From Halogeometricum sp. S1BR25-6 (GTDB lineage Archaea > Halobacteriota > Halobacteria > Halobacteriales > Haloferacaceae): a DNA stretch of 64,000 nucleotides. Both the position numbers and the translations under genes were made by a program. Below the pieces are notes generated by a model. The model worked only from the letters and a program-made list of their open reading frames with translations. It had not been told where the DNA came from and searched no databases. Shown here one piece after another: positions 16,962 to 26,400 of this stretch; position 1 is the stretch's first letter, and each line of letters opens with the position of its first letter. The stretch covers positions 620,001-684,000 of the forward strand of contig NZ_JAMQOP010000001.1 in the NCBI RefSeq assembly GCF_031624495.1, read 5' to 3'.

Positions 16962-17854
16962 TGAGTACTACTGATGCATCCCCTCCGATAGAGGACTCGA
17001 ACCCGATCGACGAGTACGAACTCACGGAGCGGTTAGACGAGTTCGCCAGTTACCTCCGCGTCCGCCAGTCTCTCTCGAAGAAGACGGTCGACCAGCATCG
17101 GTGCATGGCACGAGCCTTCCTGAGAGAAATCCGGCTGCTTGACCCGGAGCCCTCCGACGCGTGGGCACACAAAGAGCAGATGATGGACGAGGGGTACTCG
17201 AACAGCCACATCAACAACACGATGAAAGCGGTCGAGTACTACTTCGACTACCTGGGCCGAGGCGACGAACTCGCCACGTCCGAACGTCGAAACCTTCCCC
17301 GCAAGCGCACGGAACCGAATCCGTTGACTGCGGACGAAGTGCGCGAAATCCTCGCTGCTGCGAGGACGTACCGAGACACAGCAATCTTCCGAGTGTTGGT
17401 CTCCTCCGGAATTCGGAAGTCGGAGCTCGCGAATCTCGACATCGACGACGTGGATCTCGAACGGCGACGACTGACGATACGGGAGGGTAAGGGGAACAAA
17501 GACCGAACCGCGATCATCTCCTCGGAGTGCGCCGATGCAATTAGCGCGTATCTCCTCCGTCGCGAAGATGCTGAGACCGGCGCTCTGTTCCTGTCACGCT
17601 ACGGAAACCGGTTGACGCCGAACGGCGTGTATCAACTGGTCAAACGGACGGTCGCCAGAACCGATATCGAGCGTAACGTGAAGGTGCACACTTTCCGCGC
17701 GACGTTTGCCCAGCGACTCAAGGAGAACGGAGCAGACATCTACCGGATCAAGGAACTCCTCGGTCACGATGATATCCGCTCGACGATGATCTACTTGCGG
17801 ATGGAGCCCGACGAGTTGGGGCGCGAGCACGACAAGTACTACATCGATTACTAA
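16961..17854 (+). CDS. Second tyrosine recombinase/integrase
   Basis: The 297-residue XerC/D-like recombinase is clearly homologous to the integrase at 7594 (shared YSNSHINNTMKAVEYYFDYL region). Catalytic residues are present: Arg in SSGIRKSEL, His and Arg in HTFRATF, His in LLGHDDIRSTM and Tyr in MIYLR. Two start codons lie 9 bases apart, and the second overlaps the RHH stop. It lies inside the island, not next to a tRNA, so it is likely the integrase of an older or nested element. Confidence 0.9.
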   Translation: MSTTDASPPIEDSNPIDEYELTERLDEFASYLRVRQSLSKKTVDQHRCMARAFLREIRLLDPEPSDAWAHKEQMMDEGYSNSHINNTMKAVEYYFDYLGRGDELATSERRNLPRKRTEPNPLTADEVREILAAARTYRDTAIFRVLVSSGIRKSELANLDIDDVDLERRRLTIREGKGNKDRTAIISSECADAISAYLLRREDAETGALFLSRYGNRLTPNGVYQLVKRTVARTDIERNVKVHTFRATFAQRLKENGADIYRIKELLGHDDIRSTMIYLRMEPDELGREHDKYYIDY

Positions 17855-17882
17855 CCCGGATCGTCGGTGGACCACTGATCCG

Positions 17883-18302
17883 CTATTCCCATTCGATGGC
17901 GGCCAGGACCGTCGACCCGACGTCGATCGGATGATGCGATTCTAGCGTGAGATCCTCGACCTCCTCGCCGGCCGGTGGTCGATGAAAGTGTACTCGTGCG
18001 TTGTGGGGATTCGGGTGGCGGTCCCATCGACACTCCCAGCGTTCGCCGTCGCTCACGGTTTCGACGTAGTGGAGAGAGAAATCGCCCGTCGTGAACCAGC
18101 GGAGGTCTAACCGCGCATTTTCAATCGCGGGTGGGTACCGATCGTGATCGAACCAAACTCGCAGCCGTCGCGGTTCGTAACTGTCTGGCTCGTACTCTGT
18201 TGTGGCTACGAGAGGATCGTCGGACAGGATCCGTTCGAGGAGTCGAAGCGTCTGTCGATCCGAGGGGCCGGTAAACGGCGAGTCGTCCGATGGTGGAGTC
18301 AT
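17883..18302 (-). CDS. TumE/DUF6516-like toxin candidate
   Basis: The 139 residues end in a segment reminiscent of the TumE family of small toxins: RLDLRWFTTGDFSLHYVETV, then WECRWDRHPNPHNARVHFHR and PPAGEEVEDLTLESHHP. The gene starts directly after the stop codon of a winged-helix partner (TAGATG), the antitoxin-first order expected for TumA-TumE. The similarity is judged by eye only. It could be another small partner of a winged-helix regulator. Confidence 0.55.
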   Translation of the reverse strand: MTPPSDDSPFTGPSDRQTLRLLERILSDDPLVATTEYEPDSYEPRRLRVWFDHDRYPPAIENARLDLRWFTTGDFSLHYVETVSDGERWECRWDRHPNPHNARVHFHRPPAGEEVEDLTLESHHPIDVGSTVLAAIEWE

Positions 18303-18839
18303 CTACGCGGGCAGAATGTGACCGTCGTTTTCGGCCATCCGGCGTGCGAGTTCGTAGAGACGGACGTCTCGGTCGATTGCCTGCCACTCGCTGACGGCGG
18401 CCATCCGCTCGTGAATTGCGTCGTGGTCCTCCTGCTCGAACACCGAGACAGACGACGGATCGCTCGTCTTGAAGCGTTCCTCGAACTCCTCGCGTCGCAC
18501 CTCGAGTCGCTGCACCCGGTCGATGATCTCTTCGACTGAGAGCTCGTCCGCGATGCGGCTCGCTTCCTGCCACTCGAGGTAACTGTCGTTCCGTTCGTAT
18601 CGCGCAGGTCGGCTCTCTCGGTCGGCGCGAGCGATCCCCATCTCCGCGAGCCGATCGAGGTGTTTCTTCGCCGCGTTCGGCGAGCAGTCGGCGACGTTCG
18701 CGATTTCGGTATACGATGTGAGTTCGGTGATGCCGAGCACGGTGTCGTAGACCCTGCCGAACGTGTCGGTCGTCTCCCGCCAGTGTCGCCGTCCCGGGTC
18801 GGTCTCCTCCGAATTGGATACCGGGTCGAACTCGGCCAT
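18303..18839 (-). CDS. Winged-helix regulator, putative antitoxin (TumA-like partner)
   Basis: The 178-residue protein has an N-terminal winged helix (SYTEIANVADCSPNAAKKHL-DRLAEMGIARADRESRPARY) and a C-terminal coiled-coil-like stretch (SVEEIIDRVQRLEVRREEFEERF). Such wHTH proteins paired with small toxin-like proteins are common near haloarchaeal integrases. An AT-rich TATA-like AAAATATATTG lies upstream on the minus strand. Its stop abuts the start of the 139-residue partner. Confidence 0.7.
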   Translation of the reverse strand: MAEFDPVSNSEETDPGRRHWRETTDTFGRVYDTVLGITELTSYTEIANVADCSPNAAKKHLDRLAEMGIARADRESRPARYERNDSYLEWQEASRIADELSVEEIIDRVQRLEVRREEFEERFKTSDPSSVSVFEQEDHDAIHERMAAVSEWQAIDRDVRLYELARRMAENDGHILPA

Positions 18840-19036
18840 ATCTGTCTCTACGCGGTTGTCTACAATATATTTTCTCTTATTTCAGATATTTGCGCCATTC
18901 GATCGATGGCGGTCCTTTCGTCGCCCTTGTGACCGTCGATATCGTCGGGTACTGGATGAGTCAAGATACTGTCGAGGGTTCCGAGAGTTCTCGGGTTGAG
19001 CATATCTAAGAGCCGCTCGTTCGTACACGAAATGAG

Positions 19037-19467
19037 ATGACGAGGAACGGCACTCAGAGGCTCGGCGATAGCATCCCGGAAGATCCGGAAAGTCTGCTCC
19101 CGGAGGAGAGCGTCCTCAGCCTTGAGGAGTACCTCGGGATGCACGCTGCCGTTGGACACTGTACGAGATACGAGATCCTGTATCGACTCGTCCATAGCGG
19201 AGACATGAGCCCCAAGGAACTGAAGAGACGATAGATATCGACGACATCATCCTGCATTACCACCTCAACAAGGTCATCGACGTCGGTCTCGTCGAGAAGC
19301 GTCAGCGGACCGAGCGAGGACAAGACGGACTGCACACGTACTACCGAGCGACGGGTTTCGGAGAGGTAGCGCTCACGGAGGGTGTGGACGAGTTGATCCG
19401 CCGGCGAAAGAGAGATCGAGAACAGGTACGACAGTTCCGACGAAGCGTAACCTCTGAGTATTACTAA
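19037..19467 (+). pseudogene. Frameshifted ArsR-like winged-helix regulator
   Basis: The first frame reads LEEYLGMHAAVGHCTRYEIL, then YRLVHSGDMSPKELKRR, and stops at 19234. The expected continuation, IDDIILHYHLNKVIDVGLVE and DGLHTYYRATGFGEVALTEG-VDELIRR, follows in another frame from 19231 to the stop at 19467. The joined protein is a typical haloarchaeal ArsR-like regulator of about 143 residues. One indel near 19225-19232 explains the break, unless programmed frameshifting is invoked. Confidence 0.75.
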
Positions 19468-19511
19468 GACGGCTTTGCTGAACCCGTTTGTTAACACTGT
19501 ACTGAATACAG

Positions 19512-19662
19512 GGGGAGGGCAAGGGGAACAAAGATCGGACGCGATTATTTCCCCGAAGTGTACCGACGATTAGCGCGTATCTTCTCCGTCGCAAAGACGT
19601 CGAAACCGACGTTCTATTCTTATCGCACTACGGCAACCGGTTGACGCCGAGCGCCGTATGTT
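19512..19662 (+). pseudogene. Integrase gene relic
   Basis: About 150 bases closely resemble the integrase at 16961 (its region 17481-17631). Both share GGGAGGG.AAGGGGAACAAAGA, TTAGCGCGTATCT.CTCCGTCGC and CGGCAACCGGTTGACGCCGA with small changes. Deletions and the stop TAG right after GCGCCGTATGT make it non-functional. It marks a past duplication or a second lost element inside the island. Confidence 0.8.
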
Positions 19663-19735
19663 AGTAACATTACCTCAGTCGACAAAGGTCAACAAACAGC
19701 TATGTGTGTTCGTGTAGTTAGAGTACTCAACTACG

Positions 19736-20113
19736 ATGGAAGATTCAGCAAATGACTCCTCCGAATCACTATCGTTGGTAGAAATTGATTCTCACCGCAA
19801 TTCGGAGGAACGAGCTCGTAATGGGAAATCCGGTGATATTACGTACCTCTTGAGGTATCACCGGAAAAACGACGTTAAAGCAATAAGAGGAAAAGCTGTT
19901 GAAATTGGGGAATTGACGAACTGTAACCACATCGATTTAGAACCCCTGTCTAACCAGGGATACAGTCATTATGGGATTTTTCGTGTTGAAGACAGATCTA
20001 CCACAACACTCGTTCAAGACACAGATAATTCCGTATTTAAGATATTTTCGTTCAGCCGAAACGATGTGAAAGTCTCTCATCCGGTTACTATCTCTATAGA
20101 GGCGAACGAGTAG
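19736..20113 (+). CDS. Hypothetical protein at the 3' edge of the defence operon
   Basis: The 125-residue AT-rich protein is not recognised. An acidic N-terminus is followed by a strand-rich body: SGDITYLLRYHRKNDVKAIR, HIDLEPLSNQGYSHYGIFRV and DNSVFKIFSFSRNDVKVSHP. It is convergent with the QueF-like gene across an 80-base gap. Gene context gives no clear role. Confidence 0.5.
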   Translation: MEDSANDSSESLSLVEIDSHRNSEERARNGKSGDITYLLRYHRKNDVKAIRGKAVEIGELTNCNHIDLEPLSNQGYSHYGIFRVEDRSTTTLVQDTDNSVFKIFSFSRNDVKVSHPVTISIEANE

Positions 20114-20192
20114 ATCACCGGTTGAAGAAAAGTTGTATTTATACTATTATTTTATTAAAAACTATATCGATGTCCTATCACCAGCGATCCAG

Positions 20193-20576
20193 TCATCCCC
20201 TGTATAGTGAACGCTCCCCGAATTCTACTGTTTCTTCCAAGCCTCCTCGTCGAGCTTGTTCGAGCCGAAGGTACATCTTGGCAGGTTCAGCAGTTTGCTG
20301 AAAAGCGGCGAACATTTCTGCCCCCAACTCTTCGGCCGTGATTTCCGTGTCACGGTACGATTCTAAAAATTGCTTCAGACTTCGGCTTTCCAGGCAGTGT
20401 TTGTCCGGAACATACCGGAGCTCAAACTGATAATAGTCCGGTCCCCCAAAATCAAACGGACATTGTGCCGTGAGTTCGGATGTTTCGAAGGTATACACCT
20501 GACTGGTATTTGAATCTGGAGCGTCAAATATTTCCAAGATCGTCTGTCGTTCCGTTGGTGAAGACTGAGTTGACAT
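20193..20576 (-). CDS. QueF/QueF-L-like 7-deazaguanine-modifying enzyme
   Basis: The 127-residue T-fold protein looks like QueF (preQ0 to preQ1 nitrile reductase) or archaeal QueF-L (amidinotransferase making archaeosine from preQ0 in tRNA). The thioimide-forming Cys is Cys39 in QCPFDFGGPDYY with the general-acid Asp at 47. The substrate Glu motif is YVPDKHCLESRSLKQFLESY. Length fits unimodular QueF. An ATG 39 codons into a longer frame is used because the upstream residues are not family-like. It is the last gene of the PglZ/DpdA-like operon, 38 bases after the GNAT gene. Substrate in DNA rather than tRNA is inference from context; a host archaeosine-synthesis copy cannot be excluded. Confidence 0.85.
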   Translation of the reverse strand: MSTQSSPTERQTILEIFDAPDSNTSQVYTFETSELTAQCPFDFGGPDYYQFELRYVPDKHCLESRSLKQFLESYRDTEITAEELGAEMFAAFQQTAEPAKMYLRLEQARRGGLEETVEFGERSLYRG

Positions 20577-20614
20577 GAATAAGTCCAGTAAGAAGGTGGA
20601 TATAAAGACTGCTA

Positions 20615-21154
20615 TTAGTTGATCCGACGCTGCATTTGATACATTTCTCGACCGCCTTTTGTTTGGTACTGATCGACTTGATGGAATCCGCACGCTTTCC
20701 AGAACCCGACTGCTGATGCGTCAGCAGCAACGTCCGCAATCATTGTTGATTTCTCCCACACCTTTGCAAATTTGATAGCACTCTTCACAAGGTATCGACC
20801 GATACCGTATTCGCGATATGCTGGATGAACTGCGACTAGTCGGATTTGTGCTTGGTGATCCTCCAGAACCCGTGATTCGCACCACACCATTAGCCCCCCG
20901 AGAATTTCATCGAACGGTCGATAATAGTACAACTTCCGATCGTTTCGTACTGCGGCTCTTTCCAGCGTATCACGGTGTGTGAACCAGTGTAGCTCTGATT
21001 TGATCTGCGGCGAATTGAAGAAATCGTTCAGTTGTCCCAGCCTATCTGATTCTTTGTCTACTGTCTTAACAAGAAAATCAGATAGTGTAGGATGTCGATC
21101 CTCCTCATTTGGGGATGATGACTTAGTAGGTGGCTGTTGATCTACCAGAGTCAT
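20615..21154 (-). CDS. GNAT-family N-acetyltransferase
   Basis: The 179-residue protein has the acetyl-CoA site IRLVAVHPAYREYGIGRYLV, including the R-x-x-G-x-G turn, and the C-terminal GNAT strand-helix ASAVGFWKACGFHQV. The N-terminal 60 residues are acidic and variable. It overlaps the HerA-like gene by ATGA and belongs to the operon. It might acylate a base (as in momylation-like chemistry), a protein of the system or a metabolite; the sequence does not say. Acetylation of an aminomethyl-deazaguanine (preQ1) is one testable idea. Confidence 0.8.
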   Translation of the reverse strand: MTLVDQQPPTKSSSPNEEDRHPTLSDFLVKTVDKESDRLGQLNDFFNSPQIKSELHWFTHRDTLERAAVRNDRKLYYYRPFDEILGGLMVWCESRVLEDHQAQIRLVAVHPAYREYGIGRYLVKSAIKFAKVWEKSTMIADVAADASAVGFWKACGFHQVDQYQTKGGREMYQMQRRIN

Positions 21155-22314
21155 GCTTCGCCACCTCCATGTTTGCTCTTCCGGGGTCGCATCTTTACCA
21201 TTTCAACCGTCTCCTCATCGTCATCCACATAAACAGCTTCACCAACGTTGTCGATCTGTCTGACGTAGGTTTTCAGGTTGTTCCCCATGTAGTCTTGGCT
21301 GAGTTTGTCAAGTGATTGAATATCTTCTTTAGTAGTGATCTTATGACAGAGGATAATGTCACACTGGGACAACACGTTGCTATCTATCGCTGACGGTTGC
21401 TGTGTTGCAACTACGATGGACAAACCGGGCTGCCGCCCCTCTTTCACCCACCGGATAATGGTGTCTTTGGCAAGTGATGATGACCCACTCGGAACAAAGT
21501 TGTGAGCTTCATCGATAAATAACCAAACTTTCGGGATCTCTACCGATAGGCCCATCTCTTCACGGCGACGGGCTTCCTGACGTTGCCGGAATAATTCTTT
21601 TCCGAGCACTTCAACGACGAGGTTCCGGAGCCCGTACCGGCCTGGATCGATGACGCTCATATCCAGTACGTTGATCCTGTCCTCATCGAAGGTGCGCCAC
21701 AGATCCTGGTAGTGGTCAGCAAAGATTCCCCAATCATTGGCCATTTCCAGCCGATTCAAAAGAGCTTCCTTAGTTCGGTCTGATGAGCCTCCGTCGCGTT
21801 CGATTTTCTGGATAATATCTTCCAGATAAAACTCTGCATCTTCTTCGCTCAACTCTCGAACAGAGCGATAGAGAGCAATTCCCATTGGCTTGTTGATGTT
21901 TAGGTCGAAGAGGTCACACCATCCATCTGGTGTCATATCCGACGGATTGAGGAGTAGCGGGTTCACGTCGATGCCACGACTCTCAAGCTCCTGCAGGACT
22001 TCGTCACCGAATCTTTCTTCGGGAGTACCTGGAACAAGTAGGTTTACCGGGAATCCTTGTTCGGACATTCCCCAATCCCATATGAGATCACGTTGCCGGT
22101 CGTTTTCCTCGGTCATCGTCCAATAGATTCCCATGGGATCGATAACGAGCGGAACTATATCGTCGGTCTCTGTGTGGATTTCCTCGATAATGTTCCCCAT
22201 TGTGTAACTCTTCCCAGTACCTCGTTTACCGCATGCAAGGATGGAACGAGCCGACGATGCGTCGATATACATTTCGTTACCGTCGTCGAGACTTTCACCA
22301 ATGAACAAATTCAC
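21151..22314 (-). CDS. HerA/VirD4-like DNA-pumping ATPase
   Basis: The 387 residues hold Walker A CGKRGTGKSYTMGNI (Lys35), Walker B VWLFIDEAHNF (Asp268-Glu269) and the sensor-like VVATQQPSAIDSNVLSQCDI typical of HerA/FtsK helicases. The terminal part has ITTKEDIQSLDKLSQDYMG. It lacks the N-terminal HAS barrel of full-length HerA. Hexameric DNA translocases of this group serve end resection and several defence systems. It overlaps both neighbours by 4 bases. No NurA nuclease gene is adjacent, so it may translocate or discriminate DNA rather than resect. Confidence 0.88.
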   Translation of the reverse strand: MNLFIGESLDDGNEMYIDASSARSILACGKRGTGKSYTMGNIIEEIHTETDDIVPLVIDPMGIYWTMTEENDRQRDLIWDWGMSEQGFPVNLLVPGTPEERFGDEVLQELESRGIDVNPLLLNPSDMTPDGWCDLFDLNINKPMGIALYRSVRELSEEDAEFYLEDIIQKIERDGGSSDRTKEALLNRLEMANDWGIFADHYQDLWRTFDEDRINVLDMSVIDPGRYGLRNLVVEVLGKELFRQRQEARRREEMGLSVEIPKVWLFIDEAHNFVPSGSSSLAKDTIIRWVKEGRQPGLSIVVATQQPSAIDSNVLSQCDIILCHKITTKEDIQSLDKLSQDYMGNNLKTYVRQIDNVGEAVYVDDDEETVEMVKMRPRKSKHGGGEA

Positions 22315-23432
22315 TTTGAATCACCATCTTTGTGTTTGCTAGCAAGTTCGATGAGTGGTACGACGGACTCATAGTACGAAAATCCGCCGTGAACGCCCCA
22401 CTCGGTATGTTTGAAATCGCGGGCGAGATAGGGGTATGCAAGCCCAGACACGATTTCTCCCTCTGAATCCGTGAGCGTCATACTGTGTGGAACTTTTTCA
22501 CGACCAGTCACATATCTGGGCTGATGCTTATAGTCATCTATGACTACGTTTGGTCTGTCCGGTAGTTGTGTCCGCCAAAGGATACCATGATCTGATGTTG
22601 CGAATATCTTGTAGCTTCTCTCTTGCTTAGACAGCTCCGATTCAAGCTTCCGAATGTCTTCAACGATATTCTCTATGACGGCTTCCTGATTGGGTGCCTC
22701 TTTTTTGTTGTGAGATTCTTGGTCGAGACCCATCCGCGTGATTTGGATGTACGTGCGGTTGGTGAGTGGGGAATTGTTTGAGAGATATTCAATAGCCTCA
22801 GAGAAATCTCGGATACGGCGGATGTCGTTGCCCATCGAGGCATGGAGATCTGTTGAGAGCTCTTCTTGTCCTCGAGCCCAGTATGTGAATCCGAGTTTAT
22901 TAGCGAAATTTTTCTTGTGAAGAAGTTCGCTGTATAACGAGACATTGTCATTTCCATAGATGATACGCTTGAAACCTGGCTCCGTCGTTGTGATCCCGTC
23001 TACAATTACCGGTTGTACAGGGAGATTCGTCGTGCGAATTGATTCGTAGGAGAGCCCATCAACGATAAGAAGCACGACGACGGTTTCGCCGATCACGTTG
23101 CGGAGAATGTAGTCTTTAAGACCAGACTGGGGCAGTAGTTCTCGTCGAAGCCGGTCATGATGTTCTCGGTCACTCCAATCAACGACCTCATTCAGTTGTG
23201 GTGAAACAGGCTCTTCATCACAACTCAGACGCACATAGTCTGGATGATGTTCGTCTGTATCGATCACTACGTCCTCTTCAAAGCGGTAATCAGGGTCGTA
23301 TAGATCGTGATGAAAGTTATCAAGTGAAGTATAGACGGCAAGGTCGTCAAGGTAAAAACTCGCAAGCTTCGGTAACGAACAGACCACTGGACTGACTTTT
23401 GCGTGCTCAGCGATTTCAGTGAATGTAGGCAT
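22311..23432 (-). CDS. pglZ: PglZ-domain protein (alkaline phosphatase superfamily)
   Basis: The 373-residue protein has the PglZ metal-site layout: VVVLLIVDGLSYESI (Asp125), GLDQESHNKKE (Asp237, His241), FATSDHGILW (Asp281, His282) and WGVHGGFSYYESVVPLIEL (His348). PglZ is the signature protein of BREX and Pgl phage-exclusion systems. This one is short and lacks the long N-terminal region of BREX type 1 PglZ. It follows the giant ATPase by two bases and overlaps the HerA-like gene. Its biochemical role is not settled even in characterised systems; a phosphatase or nuclease-like metal enzyme is likely. Confidence 0.88.
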   Translation of the reverse strand: MPTFTEIAEHAKVSPVVCSLPKLASFYLDDLAVYTSLDNFHHDLYDPDYRFEEDVVIDTDEHHPDYVRLSCDEEPVSPQLNEVVDWSDREHHDRLRRELLPQSGLKDYILRNVIGETVVVLLIVDGLSYESIRTTNLPVQPVIVDGITTTEPGFKRIIYGNDNVSLYSELLHKKNFANKLGFTYWARGQEELSTDLHASMGNDIRRIRDFSEAIEYLSNNSPLTNRTYIQITRMGLDQESHNKKEAPNQEAVIENIVEDIRKLESELSKQERSYKIFATSDHGILWRTQLPDRPNVVIDDYKHQPRYVTGREKVPHSMTLTDSEGEIVSGLAYPYLARDFKHTEWGVHGGFSYYESVVPLIELASKHKDGDSK

Positions 23433-23434
23433 GG

Positions 23435-26400
23435 TTACCTCCCGCGTCTGCGGGCGATCTGGATATCTATTTGGTTATGCTTGAACAGCTGATCCATCCG
23501 GCTGAGCAGTTCGTCTGGTGAGAGATCTTCTCCATCTTCGTGGTACTCCATGAGAAGTTCCTTGAAATCCACCTGTCGGTGGTCATTGATTCGTTCTAGC
23601 AACTCCTGGACTGCTTTATTATCAGGTTCGGACTCACGACGGAATTCACCTGAAGCCTCTCGAAGCTCTTGGGCGCTTTCCAGCACCGTCTGTCCTTCAT
23701 TGCCTAACTCGGAACAGAGCTCGCTATCATTTTGAATGTCTGTGAATGTAAACCGAGACAGTTTTGATTCTAAACTAGAGACCTTTGCTTCGGTGTGCTC
23801 GATTCGTTCACCAACTTCATTCGGGTCTGCATCCGCCCCGGAATCAACACCAACAATACGGGCGTACTCGATCTCTTGGAATGCCTTCGTCAGCATTTCG
23901 CTGGCCTTCTCGATGACCTGTGAGCGGTACTCCTCCTCAAAGTCTTCTACAAGACCGCGACGCGCTTCATCAGGGTTCTCGATGAATGGATATTGAGCCC
24001 GTCTGAGACCGCGAGAGGAACCACCGGTCGCTTCATCGAGAATACTTTTCAGGATCTCTAGTTTCTTCTGGAAGACCTCCCGCCGATTCGCACGTCGGGC
24101 TTCGTACGATTCTTCGATTCGGTCGAGTTGTTCTTCGAACCCCTCTCGGTTCTGAAGGGCTGCCTCCCAGTCATTTGTGAAGTGCTCAGAGACTTGTCCG
24201 ATGAAGTTCTCGATCTGTTCTGCTTCATCTACATCTTCCTCGAACGTTCGAGCGTAGTCCATGATCTTCCGTCGAACGTTCGCCACTTGGTCAGCGAAGA
24301 TTCCCCATCGTTCAACGGCATCTGCGAGGTCTTCGAGGCTTTTTCCATCATCGCTTTCGGAAACTTCTTTTCGAATCTCATCCAGTTCAGCGCGGGCATC
24401 CGTCGATTTTTGGTAAAGTTGCTTCGTGTTCCCTATTGTCGGCTCATCGTACTGAGCAACCGCTGTTTCTAGGTCGTCACTTATCTCTCCAATTCGCTGC
24501 TTGATATCTTGATATTCTGCACGGAGTTCTCGTCGAGCGTCATCTAGTACGCCAACGAACTCTACACTCCCTTCAATCGGATCGTCAAGATGGTCTGGAT
24601 TGATCCGACGGCGTTCCCGGTTAGCTTCTTTCTCGACGTCCTGACATTCAGAGAGATACCGCTGGTGAAGCGATTCGACTTGCTGAGCGAGTCGTTCCCG
24701 TACGTGACGAGCACTGACTTGCAACGACTCCAGCTTTTCTCCATCGTCAGGATGTGCCTCCTCTAAGTCTCCCTCGACAGCGTCTAACTCCTCTGTTACC
24801 CCTTCCGGCATGAAGTCCGCGTCAAGTGAGATAACCGCATCATGGAGTTTCTTACACTCTCTGAATGTAGTCTGCACATCACCAATACTGACATCCGTTT
24901 CAAGAAGTGTGAGTGCCGCATCTGAATCAGCTTTTTCGACGAGTCCTCGCTGCTGGAGGAACTGCAGGATAACGTCAACTTCCTCCTCACGGTATCCGTA
25001 TTTGGTTGCGAACTTATCGATTTCCTGTATCGAGATTTGTTCGCCGTTACTTTTCTCTAGCCTATTCAGAATTTCTTCTTCAAGTGGGTGAAGGTCAGCA
25101 CGAACGATGAAATTATCCGAATCACTGTCCTCAACGGTGAGGATGTCACTGTAGTGTTGACTAATCCGACCGTCGAAAGGTGAGGTGTTTTTCAGGCCAA
25201 ACAGTGCTGCAATGTCCTTTTTCGTACCCTCAACTGTATTCGATCCCCGGCGTTTGGAGGTAGTTTCGAGCGCACTGAGGAAGTCTAAGTAGTCGTCCAT
25301 CATCGTCTCGTACTGCGTGCTGGTGATGATGGTGTGGTACTCGGGATAGATCTCTTGCATCGCTTCTGTGAACACCCCCTCGACTGCTCGTTTCCCTGCT
25401 CGTTGTAATTCGAATGGAGCGTTGTCGATGAGCTCTTCATCGAACAGAGACTTCAGCGCTACGCTGAGGAGTTTGTCACTAAAGTGTTCGACAAGGTTCT
25501 CCTCTTGCGCGTCCATTTCCGTATCGTCCTGCTCTAGATACGCTACGAGCGCAAGCATCAAGAACGGAGTGACCGCATTCGGATCCATCGCATCCCGCAG
25601 GAAATCGAGGGTCTCGGGCAGAGAGTCGAATGTCTTCCGACCGTTAACTATGAACGTGTATTCTCTCTCAGATTCCCGTTCAATACGCGGTGTGACTGGA
25701 TTTTCCTCACTCTCCCACCCCATAACGAAGTTAAACGCGATATCGGGGGTTCCGTATCCTTTGCCTAGGTCGTCGTGGTTTCCGATCTCCTCTTCGTGGG
25801 CTGGATCGGTGGCGGTAAGGCTGGCGATCCGCTTGGGATAGCGCGTATTGAAAGTTCCCCGTAAGTCACTACGCTTGTACAGTGTCGGCTCGTAGTTGTT
25901 GAGTCCGTCTCCGACTCCCCATCCTCGGAGCTTCCCACGAATGGGTTCAAAGATTTCGCCGCAGACGAGATCATTAGCGAACGCCTCCATCGCATAGGTG
26001 GCGTTGACGTGCTCGGTGTCGTACTGCCGCCAGAAGTCACGGATAAGTTGCTGAACGATGTCATCCGGGCCCTCTCTGGCAGTAACGTCAATCAGCGTGT
26101 ATCCTTCTGCAACGACTTTGATGACCTCACCATGCAGGGCTTTGGAGAGATCTTCTCTTGCCTCTCTGAGGCCCCAGGATTCGACGACTGAGTCCGGAAT
26201 CCCTTCCTCAGGGAATACTGCACAGATGCGAATAAATTGCGATTTCTTTTCTGAGTCAACGATAGAATGATCGAGAGCATCCTGAATGGCTGACTGGATC
26301 TTTGTCGACGACCCTTGGTAGCGGACTTCGCCTTCATAGAAGGCATCGGCGAGGTCGAGAACCGTGAAACATTCTCCCGCAGTCTGGTACTGCTTGATTG

